A DNA stretch of 64,000 bases from Sedimentibacter sp. MB31-C6 (GTDB lineage Bacteria; Bacillota; Clostridia; Tissierellales; Sedimentibacteraceae). The stretch covers positions 620,001 to 684,000 of the forward strand of contig NZ_CP142396.1 in assembly GCF_035934735.1 (NCBI RefSeq). Reading direction: 5' to 3'. Under the pieces are notes generated by a model. The model ran no database searches. It worked only from the letters and a program-made list of their open reading frames with translations, and had not been told where the DNA came from. Position 1 is the stretch's first letter. Each line of letters begins with the position of its first letter. Positions 8,151-16,490 of this stretch are shown in pieces. A program made the position numbers and the translations under genes.

Positions 8151-8813
8151 TTAGTTAAATGCATCTTCAACATTCCATTCTCGCCATACATTTCCTACAA
8201 GTTGCGGTCTAGGTTTTAATGTTTTTTTACCAGGCTTCCATCCTGAAGGTGTTACTTCTGTTCCACCAGATTCTCTTACATGTTTAAATGCTTTTAATTG
8301 TCTTAATCCTTCAGCTACATTTCTTCCTACAGGTGGAGAAAGCACTTCATAACCTTGTATAATTCCATCTGGATCTATAATGAATCTACCTCTTACTTCT
8401 GTTCCAGATTCTTCATTATAAACACCGTACATTCTACCTATTTCTCCATTTCTGTCAGATAACATTGGAAATGGAATATTGCCACCAATCATTTTTGATA
8501 GTTCTAAGTCATTCCACATTTTATGAGTATATACAGAATCTACACTACAGGATAAAACTTGTGCTCCTAATTCTTCAAATTCGTTATTTTTAGCAGCAAC
8601 TGCTGCTATTTCAGTGGCTCAAACAAATGTGAAATCACCCGGATAAAAGCAAAGATATACCCATTTACCTCTATAATCCTCCAAATTAACATTAACAAAA
8701 TTACCATTGTAAAATGCTTGTGCTGAGAATAACGGAGCCGGTTTACCTACATTAGCAGTTTTTTGTTCTTCTCTCAATAAACTTTCATTTAGTAAGGTGC
8801 TTATTTTATACAT
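8151..8813 (-). CDS. selenocysteine peroxiredoxin (in-frame UGA at the peroxidatic residue)
   Basis: Thiol/selenol peroxidase that reduces H2O2 and organic peroxides. The 220-aa reading frame is continuous except for TGA at 8619-8621, in the place of the peroxidatic Cys: [13 protein letters not shown], residue 65. In ordinary AhpC/Prx1 proteins this motif is FTFVCPTE. Both sides of the UGA are intact and in the same frame, and a bacterial SECIS-like hairpin follows it. The usual resolving-Cys motif (VCPxxWKPG) reads [10 protein letters not shown], so the resolving Cys is Thr and a 1-Cys-like mechanism is likely; Cys89 (LSCSVD) is the nearest other thiol. Known relatives include PrxU of Eubacterium acidaminophilum. 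The start ATG has GGAGGAG upstream. A nonsense mutation is the alternative but is improbable at exactly this codon. Confidence 0.92.
8591..8608 (-). promoter_or_regulatory. bacterial SECIS element of the peroxiredoxin mRNA
   Basis: On the minus strand, a 7-bp perfect stem (TAGCAGC/GCTGCTA) with the loop AGTT begins 10 nt after the UGA and lies inside the coding sequence. The UGA-to-loop distance is 17 nt and G is the second loop base. Both fit the published bacterial SECIS pattern for SelB recognition. Confidence 0.75.
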
Positions 8814-8925
8814 ATTATATTCTCCTCCTTTTACTTAATAATCAATATACTATTATCATAACATTCTATGAAATGCGAAAAAGCATTGTTACTATAGGGA
8901 CCTTGATATTAAATAAGTATAATAA

Positions 8926-8952
8926 AACCGCTCTGAAATTATCAGAGCGGTT
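8926..8952 (-). terminator. terminator of the flavocytochrome-type gene
   Basis: AACCGCTCTGA pairs perfectly with TCAGAGCGGTT (11 bp, 5-nt loop) and is followed on the minus strand by TTTATTATA. It lies 22 nt past the stop codon. Confidence 0.85.
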
Positions 8953-8974
8953 ATTATATTATGCTATTTTAATT

Positions 8975-10777
8975 CTATTTAACTTGTGATGCTTCTGCTG
9001 CTGCTTTTCCAGCTTGGATTCCCATTGTTGCACTCATTTGAATTGATGATCCTGAGCAAGGATATTGTCTATAAAACAATTCTCCATTGGCTACTTCTCC
9101 TGCAGCATACAGCCCAGATATTGTATCACCTGATGTTGATATTACTTCTGAATTTATATTAACTTTAGGTCCGCCAAATGTTCCAGTAACATAATTTGTT
9201 GGAAATGATATTGCATAATAAGGAGCTTCATCAATAGAAGTCAATAAATTTACTTCCTGAGCAAATTCCGCTCTATTTCCTATCATTCCTACAGCTGGTT
9301 TACCAAAGTCTGTATCCACTTGATTTATACACATTTCATTATAACGTGAAACTGTTTGAGATAAAACATCTGGTTCTATTCCAATTGCTGTTGCAAGTTC
9401 TTCTATTGTATCTGCTTTAAAAGCTGTCCCGTTATTTATTGCTTCTTCTAACCCTTCATTTTCTGTTTTTGAATCTAAGATTCCATAGTAATTATTGAAT
9501 CCTTCCTCAAAATACAAATTAGCTGTTCTTTTAAACCAATAATCATTTTCATTAGCAAAACGAGTTCCTTCTGGTGTTACATTAAGAAAAATTCCACCAG
9601 CATCAGAATATCCGGTAGCACCCATATCCATTGGATTTGCAATCGCACCACCACCAGCAACTATTTCTGCTCCTGCGTCTCTAGCCATAATCAATCCATC
9701 TCCTTGATGAGCTTCCCCAAGGAAAGTACCAAATGCACCTACTGCTGGACTATATTCTTTCATAAGTTCTTCGTTATTTGCATATCCACCTGTTGCTAAT
9801 ATTGTGCTTTTAGCATTAATTGTTATTTTACTTCCTTTATGTTCAGCAATAACACCTTTAATCACTCCATCTTCATTTATTAATGATACAGCCGGTGTTT
9901 CAAGTCTTACATCTACACCATTTTTCTCAGCTGTTTCTAGCAATGGCATTATAAAGTCTTGACCTGTTCCGCTAACTGTTGAATGATTTCTATAAGGTGA
10001 TTGTGCAGGATAATTGTAAGAAAATGTAACGTCGCCAAATGTTACTCCTCTTTCTTTCAACCAATCTACAGTATTACCACTGTTTTCAGCTACAAAGCTT
10101 ATTATTTCTTCATTAACTTTTTCTTGTCCTACTTCTAACCAATAATTTTTCAAATCTTCAGTAGAATCTTCGATTCCTTGATTTTTCTGCATTTCTGTTC
10201 CTGCTGCGATAATTTCTCCACCACAAACTATAGAAGCACCTCCGACGCTTGCCATTTTTTCAAGAAGTACTACTTTAGAACCTTCTTCAGAAGCTGCAAC
10301 AGCTGCAGAAAGACCAGCAATACCACCGCCAACTACAACAACGTCTGTTTCAATTACTTCATCTTCAGTAGCTGTTTCTTCTAAACCTTTGTTTTTAAGA
10401 TTATCAATATCTCCTCCTGCTTGTTCTAAGCAAGCAGTTACTGCTTCAATAATTGCATTACTTGTTAGCGTTGCACCAGACACAGCATCTACTTTTAAAC
10501 CTTGTGCACTTATTATATCTGCAGGTATTTTTTCAATTGCAGGATCTGATAATCCTGGTGTTTCATTATGATTCAATACTTTGACTGATTCAATTGAATT
10601 ATCTGATACAACTACCTCAACTTCAACATCTCCTCCCATACCTTGTGCCTTTGATGTATAAGTTCCCTTACTAAACAAAGCTGACTCATCAGTAGATGAA
10701 GTATTGCTACAGCCAGCTATACCAAACATCATTGCAAAAACTAATATTACTGATAAAATTTGTTTGATTTTTTTCAT
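8975..10777 (-). CDS. exported flavocytochrome c/fumarate-reductase-type flavoprotein (FMN-binding + FAD)
   Basis: Predicted cell-surface lipoprotein reductase of the fumarate/urocanate/acrylate type, which would use an organic acid as electron acceptor. The signal peptide ends in lipobox GIAGC (Cys23). An FMN-binding domain follows at about 37-118, with the ApbE flavinylation motif VDAVSGATLTS (97-107). Then comes an FAD-binding domain from about 144 to the C-terminus (DVVVVGGGIAGLSAAVA, with a late GGPKVN motif). No haem CxxCH is present, so electrons would come through the covalent FMN. The substrate is not determined by what I can see. It starts 49 nt after a TetR-family gene on the same strand, with which it is probably co-transcribed. 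Confidence 0.87.
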   Translation of the reverse strand: MKKIKQILSVILVFAMMFGIAGCSNTSSTDESALFSKGTYTSKAQGMGGDVEVEVVVSDNSIESVKVLNHNETPGLSDPAIEKIPADIISAQGLKVDAVSGATLTSNAIIEAVTACLEQAGGDIDNLKNKGLEETATEDEVIETDVVVVGGGIAGLSAAVAASEEGSKVVLLEKMASVGGASIVCGGEIIAAGTEMQKNQGIEDSTEDLKNYWLEVGQEKVNEEIISFVAENSGNTVDWLKERGVTFGDVTFSYNYPAQSPYRNHSTVSGTGQDFIMPLLETAEKNGVDVRLETPAVSLINEDGVIKGVIAEHKGSKITINAKSTILATGGYANNEELMKEYSPAVGAFGTFLGEAHQGDGLIMARDAGAEIVAGGGAIANPMDMGATGYSDAGGIFLNVTPEGTRFANENDYWFKRTANLYFEEGFNNYYGILDSKTENEGLEEAINNGTAFKADTIEELATAIGIEPDVLSQTVSRYNEMCINQVDTDFGKPAVGMIGNRAEFAQEVNLLTSIDEAPYYAISFPTNYVTGTFGGPKVNINSEVISTSGDTISGLYAAGEVANGELFYRQYPCSGSSIQMSATMGIQAGKAAAEASQVK

Positions 10778-10826
10778 GTCTTCTCTCCCTATTTTTTTTA
10801 TATGAAGGTTTTACCCATTCACAACA

Positions 10827-11411
10827 TTATTTTCTAATACTATCAACAGTTGCTTCTATCATTTTTTCTAAAAGTGCTTCATCTTTCAATACATGTTTAT
10901 TATTTTTAACATATGTAGAGATTCCTTCAACCGCACTAAAGAAAACATTACATAAGAATTCTAATGGTAGTTGTTTAAATTCTCCCATTTCTACTCCTGT
11001 CTTTACAAATTCCTTATTAATTTCATACGACCTAGAAAATGCCACATTTTCTGTTCCAACAACATTTACAGGTTTATAGTATGCTCTGGCAATTGAAGAT
11101 TCCTTTGGAAATTCTATATTCCATAATAATATATTCTTAACTCTTTTTTTCAACTTGTCGCTACTGCTTTTTTGAACTTCTACATCTTTCATAGAAGCTT
11201 CGATATGTAAATTAAAACAATAATTAAAAATATAAGAAACTAAATCATCTCTGTTTTTAAAATACAAATATATTGTTCCCTTGGCTATTCCTGCCTCATT
11301 TGCTATTTGTTGAATGCTCGTATTATCTATACCTTGATTATAAAATAACGTAATTGCTGCATCTCTAATTTTAATATACTTTTTTGGATCCAAAGACGTA
11401 TAACGAGCCAT
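10827..11411 (-). CDS. TetR-family regulator
   Basis: A 194-aa TetR/AcrR protein. The N-terminal helix-turn-helix covers about 12-58 (AAITLFYNQGIDNTSIQQIANEAG, then KGTIYLYFKNRDDL). The remaining helices form a ligand-binding domain of no recognisable specificity. Its own gene is preceded by a perfect palindromic operator ending 17 bp before the ATG, so autoregulation is likely. Control of the downstream flavoprotein reductase is inferred from the shared transcript. The AGGAGG site supports the start. Confidence 0.88.
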   Translation of the reverse strand: MARYTSLDPKKYIKIRDAAITLFYNQGIDNTSIQQIANEAGIAKGTIYLYFKNRDDLVSYIFNYCFNLHIEASMKDVEVQKSSSDKLKKRVKNILLWNIEFPKESSIARAYYKPVNVVGTENVAFSRSYEINKEFVKTGVEMGEFKQLPLEFLCNVFFSAVEGISTYVKNNKHVLKDEALLEKMIEATVDSIRK

Positions 11412-11428
11412 TTAAAGCCTCCTATAAA

Positions 11429-11460
11429 TTAATGACCGCACGGTCATTAATAGTCATTAA
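11429..11460. promoter_or_regulatory. TetR operator palindrome
   Basis: Arms TTAATGACCG (11429-11438) and CGGTCATTAA (11441-11450) flank a 2-bp centre, a classical TetR-family GACCGnnCGGTC site. An extra half-site (TAGTCATTAA, 11451-11460) adjoins it. It overlaps the region just before the TetR ribosome site. Confidence 0.82.
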
Positions 11461-11634
11461 AAAAATTCCTTTTTTTTAATATAAATTTATTTAGGAATTT
11501 TGATATTATTATAACAATACTTTCTATAATTGTAAATGATTTATTATTAACAATTAATGGAAATGGTTTTATGATAAAATAATAAAACTATATTTTTTTT
11601 ACATATTCACCACAATAGATTCAGGAAAATAAAA

Positions 11635-11675
11635 AAATATCACAAATTATATTATTATCATAATTTGTGATATTT
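11635..11675 (-). terminator. terminator of the TRAP operon
   Basis: A 16-bp stem (11635-11650 with 11660-11675) with a 9-nt loop, followed on the minus strand by TTTTATTTT. It lies 21 nt past the dctP stop. Confidence 0.85.
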
Positions 11676-11695
11676 TAGCTCAGTTATTGAATTTC

Positions 11696-12775
11696 TTATT
11701 TTTCAAGAGCTTTAAGCAAGGAATCCACATATTCTTGTCCTATTTCTGCACCTATTGAATCATATACTCCCTGCGCCTTAGTTAATACTTGTTCTATAAA
11801 ACTTGCATCAAATTCAACCAATTTCATTCCACCATCTATCAATTTTTGCTTATTAGTAACATCGATTTCTGCAAGCTTCGCCTCAATTTCTACTGCAGCT
11901 TCATCAACAGCCTGCTGAAGTGCATCTTGGTACATCGGGTCAAGGCTGTCAAATTTTTCAGCACTAATAAGGAACTGATTGCAATACAATATATGATGGG
12001 TCATGATCAAGTAATCCTGAACTTCCTGAAGGTTTGCTCCTATACAAGTATCTGTAGCATTTTCCTGTGCATCTACCAGACCTTGCTGCAAAGATACGTA
12101 TACCTCTGACCATGCAAGAGGCGTAGGTGCTGCGCCCATTAACTGCCAAAATGCCATGTGATTCTTATTCTCCATAGTTCTTATCTTCAATCCGTTAAAG
12201 TCATCAATCGTTGAAATATTTTTGTTAGAAGTTGTCTCTCTGAATGTTCCTCCTTGAAGAAAGTGAAGACAGTACATGTTTTTTGCTTTATAAGCCTCGT
12301 TAATTTTTTCTGTGAATTCACTTTTGTTAAGTGCATAGTCAATAGTTGCTGCATCATACTTCGCAAACACCATCGGAAGATCAAAAATAGCAACCTCTGG
12401 AACAAAAGATACTGTTTGTGCAGTCTGTGCAATTACAAAGTCAATATCTCCCGCAAGCATCTGTGCCTGAAGTTCTTGGTCATTTCCAAGCTGACTGTTT
12501 GGGAAATAATCTATTGTCAATTTTCCTCCAGTGATTTCTGATACCCTTTTTGTTATAAGTTCCCCATAAAGCTGTGCTGCAGCACCAACACCGGCATTAT
12601 CAGCACCTATAAGAACTACCGGTTCTAGTGATTCATACCCTCCTTCTTCTAATTCTGGCTGTTCAGACGGTTGTTCAGAAGGCTGTTCTGACGTAGGTGC
12701 AGGTGTATTTTGTGTACATGCAACAGGCGCTAAAACCATTGTTGTTGCCAATAATATAATTAATATTTTTTTCAC
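11696..12775 (-). CDS. dctP: TRAP transporter substrate-binding lipoprotein (DctP family)
   Basis: Captures a carboxylate solute outside the membrane for the DctQM permease. The 359-aa product has a lipoprotein signal with lipobox LAPVAC, then a Ser/Glu/Pro/Gln linker containing SEQP repeats, then the DctP fold. The conserved ligand Arg lies in FNGLKIRTMENKNH, followed by the typical LAWSEVYVSLQQGLVDAQEN segment. The GTG at 12775 is chosen because GGGAGG lies 8 nt before it; an ATG seven codons upstream has no ribosome site. It is last in the operon. The ligand is unknown; the conserved Arg implies a carboxylate. Confidence 0.9.
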   Translation of the reverse strand: MKKILIILLATTMVLAPVACTQNTPAPTSEQPSEQPSEQPELEEGGYESLEPVVLIGADNAGVGAAAQLYGELITKRVSEITGGKLTIDYFPNSQLGNDQELQAQMLAGDIDFVIAQTAQTVSFVPEVAIFDLPMVFAKYDAATIDYALNKSEFTEKINEAYKAKNMYCLHFLQGGTFRETTSNKNISTIDDFNGLKIRTMENKNHMAFWQLMGAAPTPLAWSEVYVSLQQGLVDAQENATDTCIGANLQEVQDYLIMTHHILYCNQFLISAEKFDSLDPMYQDALQQAVDEAAVEIEAKLAEIDVTNKQKLIDGGMKLVEFDASFIEQVLTKAQGVYDSIGAEIGQEYVDSLLKALEK

Positions 12776-12819
12776 TTTTATTCCTCCCTTTCTCATTTTT
12801 TATTTTTCCTTGAATCCAT

Positions 12820-14103
12820 TTAAAGAAATGCAAGACTTATCCATGGTATATATGTAATGATAAACAACGTTATACCAAATGCAAAAATAAAAGGTAATGC
12901 TCTTTTTGCCACGTTCATTGGAGGGGTGTCAGACAATGTTCCTGCTACAAACAGATCCAGACCAAATGGCGGTGTTGCTAAGCCTATGGATAGGCAACAC
13001 ACCATAATAACCCCAAAGTGAACAGGATGCACACCCATAGATTGAACTGCAGGCAGCAATATGGGTGATAAAATAACGATTGCAGGACCAGTATCCATGA
13101 CCATCCCAAGTAACAGAAATATTACAGCTATACCTGTCAGTACCGAAAAACTTGATGTGAAATTGTTCAAAATGAAGCCTTCAATGAGATTCGGCGCCTT
13201 CGCCAATGCCAAAACTCTTCCAAAAGCAGTTGCAAATGCAAGCACAAAGCACAATGGTGCATATGTTCTTACAGCTTTTGCTAGGAAGGGAATTATTTCT
13301 TTAACTGTAAATGACTTGTATACAACCAATGAAACAAACAGAGAATAGAATACTGATATACAAGCAGCCTCAGTAGGTGTTACAAAGCCAGAATAAATAC
13401 CACCCAACACAATAACCGGTGAAAGTAATGCCCAGAAACTCTCCTTAAAAAGCTTTACAAATCCATTACTTCTAAGCTCTTTCATTTTATGGTTAATCTT
13501 TTGTTTATCTTCTCCCTTTTTTTTGCAATATAATACCGTGTAGATCATCATTCCAATACCTATAAGAATTCCTGGCAATATACCTCCCAAAAAGAGAGCT
13601 CCAGTAGAAACCCCCGTTGCAAGCGAGTAGAGGACAAAAGGTATGGATGGTGGGATAATTACTCCAAGACCACCTGAAGTAGCAACCATGCCCGCTGACC
13701 AGGTTTTATCATAACCCATCTCAACCAAGAATGGAATAGTCATGGAACCAACAGCCGCCGTCGTTGCAGGACCAGAGCCAGAAATTGCTCCATAGAACAG
13801 ACAGGTCAATATAACTGCACAGGGAAGCCCTCCGGTTAAATTGCCTACAAAGTAAGCAAAGAAGTTAAATAACCTTCTGGATATTCCTCCCTCAGCCATA
13901 AGAACTCCTCCCAATATGAACAGAGGTACTGCTAAAATAGGGGTTGTGTCTGACCCTGAAAAGCTGTTTGCAATCAACTGTTGAATTGAGCTCCCGGTAC
14001 CGCCAAGTACAAGAGGTGTCATTGCACCAATCACCATACTAATAGCAATGGGCACAGCAAATACCAAACCTACCATAAATACCATAAATATACACAAAGC
14101 CAT
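12820..14103 (-). CDS. dctM: TRAP transporter large permease (DctM family)
   Basis: The channel subunit of a Na+-coupled TRAP transporter. The 427-aa protein is hydrophobic throughout, with about 12 membrane segments and family motifs such as AISGSGPATTAAVGSMTIP, FVTPTEAA and GLATPPFGLDLFV. Its ATG overlaps the DctQ stop by one base (TAATG), with GGAGG inside the end of dctQ, so the two are translationally coupled. Confidence 0.93.
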   Translation of the reverse strand: MALCIFMVFMVGLVFAVPIAISMVIGAMTPLVLGGTGSSIQQLIANSFSGSDTTPILAVPLFILGGVLMAEGGISRRLFNFFAYFVGNLTGGLPCAVILTCLFYGAISGSGPATTAAVGSMTIPFLVEMGYDKTWSAGMVATSGGLGVIIPPSIPFVLYSLATGVSTGALFLGGILPGILIGIGMMIYTVLYCKKKGEDKQKINHKMKELRSNGFVKLFKESFWALLSPVIVLGGIYSGFVTPTEAACISVFYSLFVSLVVYKSFTVKEIIPFLAKAVRTYAPLCFVLAFATAFGRVLALAKAPNLIEGFILNNFTSSFSVLTGIAVIFLLLGMVMDTGPAIVILSPILLPAVQSMGVHPVHFGVIMVCCLSIGLATPPFGLDLFVAGTLSDTPPMNVAKRALPFIFAFGITLFIITYIPWISLAFL

Positions 14104-14681
14104 TACACATCACCTCCTGATAAATTTAATCTGTCATCAAGCTCAACACCTGTGGCCTGTACTTCCTCTTTGGCTTCCTTGAGAGTAGCTTCCAAAGTTG
14201 TTTCAACTTTTTCGTTAAAATTCCTAATGTTATTTACTATTTCTTGCACCATCCTTATTGAAGATAACCCAAATCCAATTACAGTAGACAGATACATAAT
14301 CCACATGGGTATGTTCATTGCCGGTGAAAACTGCCCTGTCACCCGAATTTTATTGGTATAGACAATCGCATACCTAAATAAAATCACAAACAATACAAGC
14401 ATAATAACGTTTACCAAAATCTCTATGGTTCTTCTTACCTTTTGAGGCAACAAGTCCATTACAATTCCAACTTTCAACATGTTTCTTTTTTTAATGGTAT
14501 AACTAAGTGATAAAAAAACGGTCCAAATGTAGCAATATCTTGAAAATTCCTCAGGCCAAGTCATTGAGTTGAAAAAGGTTCGAGCAAATATTTGTGCCAT
14601 CATTACACTTGATATGGAAGCAAGTAAAAGCACTAAGATGGCTTCTTCAAAGTGTTCATCCAACCATTTAATTGCTGACAT
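14103..14681 (-). CDS. dctQ: TRAP transporter small permease (DctQ family)
   Basis: A 192-aa four-helix membrane protein with the DctQ signature (FARTFFNSMTWPEEFSRYCYIWTVFL split across helices 1-2) and a charged C-terminal tail. It docks on DctM. The start at 14681 is set by AAAGGAGG 7 nt upstream; a TTG eight codons earlier has no ribosome site. It links the upstream enzymes to the transporter in one operon. Confidence 0.9.
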   Translation of the reverse strand: MSAIKWLDEHFEEAILVLLLASISSVMMAQIFARTFFNSMTWPEEFSRYCYIWTVFLSLSYTIKKRNMLKVGIVMDLLPQKVRRTIEILVNVIMLVLFVILFRYAIVYTNKIRVTGQFSPAMNIPMWIMYLSTVIGFGLSSIRMVQEIVNNIRNFNEKVETTLEATLKEAKEEVQATGVELDDRLNLSGGDV

Positions 14682-14734
14682 TTCATTTCCTCCTTTCCTC
14701 TGCAAGTATTTGTATAGATATTAAGGTTAGTTTA

Positions 14735-15607
14735 TTATTTCCCTGAAAGGATATCCATGAGCTCCAGCCGCATCGCTTCCACAGGAGCGGTTTCTCCACT
14801 CCAAAGTTCAATCTGCTCAGCTCCCTGATATAAAGACATACCTAAGCCATTCATTATAATGCAGCCCATTTCCTCAGCCTCCATCAGAAACCGCGTTTTG
14901 GATGGATTGTAGGTTGCATCAAAACACAACTGACCAGAACGAAGATATTCCTTAGGTATTGGAGTTTCTCCAAGACTCGTAATCATACCGAGTCCAGTAT
15001 TGTTCATTATAACGTCTGACTCAGCGATTTTATCCTTCACTAAAACTGAATCTTTAATATTAACCAGCTCTGCAACCGGTACAAAATTATCGTTTACCTC
15101 ATCAACTAACACCTTGACTTTTGAAAGAGTTCTACTTGCTATATATATCTTTTTAGCACCATAATATGCTAATACACTACATATTGCTCTGGCTGCACCC
15201 CCTGCTCCTATACAGAAAAAAGTGGATTCATTCACTTTTATATCCTGAATTTCCTCTTTTAGTGCCCTATAAAATCCTATTCCGTCTGTATTGTACGCTT
15301 TCAATCTACCATCCGGTAACTTAACAACGGTATTACTGGCATTCATCTTTTCGCAAAGTGGATCCTTTTCATCAACGTACTTCATTATCTCGACTTTGTT
15401 AGGCTTTGTCACAGCAAAACCGGCAAAGTTCATATACCTTATTCCATTTACTACATCAAGCAGATGGTCGTTTTCCACCTCTGAGTAGAAATACAACATA
15501 TCAATTCCAGCAGCCTTGTATGCTGCATTCTGCATTCTTGCAGCATAAGATTGCGCCAAAGGCTTTCCGAGCAATGCAATCATTCTTGTATTTATACTGA
15601 CAGACAT
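14735..15607 (-). CDS. AroE-like shikimate/quinate-type dehydrogenase
   Basis: An NAD(P)-dependent hydroxyl dehydrogenase of the shikimate dehydrogenase family, 290 aa. The N-terminal substrate domain has GKPLAQSYAARMQNAAYKAAG in place of the canonical SxSxxxHN segment, and FAVTKPNK in place of NVTIPHK, with the catalytic Lys kept. KAYNTDGIGF supplies the conserved Asp. The Rossmann domain has GAGGAARA at about 135-142. The changed substrate residues and the location in a catabolic operon suggest a hydroxylated ring or acid other than shikimate. It overlaps the end of the isomerase gene by 16 nt and has its own GAGGAGG site, so it is translationally coupled. Confidence 0.83.
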   Translation of the reverse strand: MSVSINTRMIALLGKPLAQSYAARMQNAAYKAAGIDMLYFYSEVENDHLLDVVNGIRYMNFAGFAVTKPNKVEIMKYVDEKDPLCEKMNASNTVVKLPDGRLKAYNTDGIGFYRALKEEIQDIKVNESTFFCIGAGGAARAICSVLAYYGAKKIYIASRTLSKVKVLVDEVNDNFVPVAELVNIKDSVLVKDKIAESDVIMNNTGLGMITSLGETPIPKEYLRSGQLCFDATYNPSKTRFLMEAEEMGCIIMNGLGMSLYQGAEQIELWSGETAPVEAMRLELMDILSGK

Positions 15608-16467
15608 TCTATCTCCTCCTCATTATTGTTTCCTGAAGATGTCACCTCTAGCTGTTCTATATCTGCCATTAGCAATTTAGCTGTTAAGATACACCTTGCA
15701 ACATGTCCTGCTGCTCCTCTAAGTTCCATCTCTTTTGAATTTGGAAGTTCTATTGATATAGGATTGTTTGGCATAGCTAAAAGCATACCTTTAAGGTCTA
15801 TTTCACCTTCTCCTGCATATAGTCTTCCTTCCCTTGCAACGCCAATCATAGAAGGGTCCTCTAATGAAGGAATTTCTCCAGGACCATCACAAAGATGAAT
15901 AAATCCAAATCTTTTTTTGTCTACCTTATCTAAGTCAGCAGGGCTGACATTAGATCTATGTGCATGAAGTGTATCTACCATCAAATAGGCATTGGGACGA
16001 TCAACTCTGTCAAGGACTTCCAAAGCATCCTTAAGCCCCGTGATGCCTGAGAAAGTTACAAATTCAAGATTTACCTTCAAATTGTACTTGGCTGCCAAAT
16101 CACAAATCTTCTCAAATTCTCTGAAAGAGAATTCCTTATCTTTACTCCAAATGCTGGACAGCACATCAGTTGCACCAAGCTCAGCTCCTGCAGCAAATGC
16201 AGATTCATAGTCATAAACGTTTAAATCCTCTCTGACTCGTGCAAGTTCAATATCCATAAGCTTTATGCCATTTTCAGTTAATGCTGTTCTTATCTCTCTG
16301 AACAATTTCTTATCCAAATCAAATTGATACAAAGGTTCATTTGGAAGATGCATAGGAATTGGCCTAAGACTGACAAAATCATATCCAGCCTCAGCAGCAA
16401 TCTTTATCTGGTCAACCGGACTTGTTCCGGGTATAGTAAGATAAGCAAGCGAAAACTTTCTTGTCAT
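15592..16467 (-). CDS. sugar-phosphate isomerase/epimerase-like TIM-barrel protein
   Basis: A 291-aa AP-endonuclease-2-type TIM barrel, the fold of IolE/IolI, hydroxypyruvate isomerase and 3-dehydroshikimate dehydratase. Likely metal ligands come in the expected order: Glu in NLEFVTF, Asp in MVDTLHAHRS, His in FIHLCD and Glu in SIELPN. It would isomerise, epimerise or dehydrate a hydroxy-keto intermediate. It lies between the ThDP enzyme and the AroE-like dehydrogenase, and has AGGAGG before the ATG. The C-terminal 20 residues are acidic and probably disordered. Exact reaction unknown. Confidence 0.8.
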   Translation of the reverse strand: MTRKFSLAYLTIPGTSPVDQIKIAAEAGYDFVSLRPIPMHLPNEPLYQFDLDKKLFREIRTALTENGIKLMDIELARVREDLNVYDYESAFAAGAELGATDVLSSIWSKDKEFSFREFEKICDLAAKYNLKVNLEFVTFSGITGLKDALEVLDRVDRPNAYLMVDTLHAHRSNVSPADLDKVDKKRFGFIHLCDGPGEIPSLEDPSMIGVAREGRLYAGEGEIDLKGMLLAMPNNPISIELPNSKEMELRGAAGHVARCILTAKLLMADIEQLEVTSSGNNNEEEIECLSV

Positions 16468-16490
16468 ATTTGTCCTCCTTTTAAATAATA

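Noticed and set aside
8619-8813. Reading the peroxiredoxin as a broken gene or two separate short genes
   Set aside because: The frame is the same on both sides, the stop is UGA, it falls exactly at the catalytic Cys codon, and a SECIS-like hairpin follows. The second half has no ribosome site of its own.
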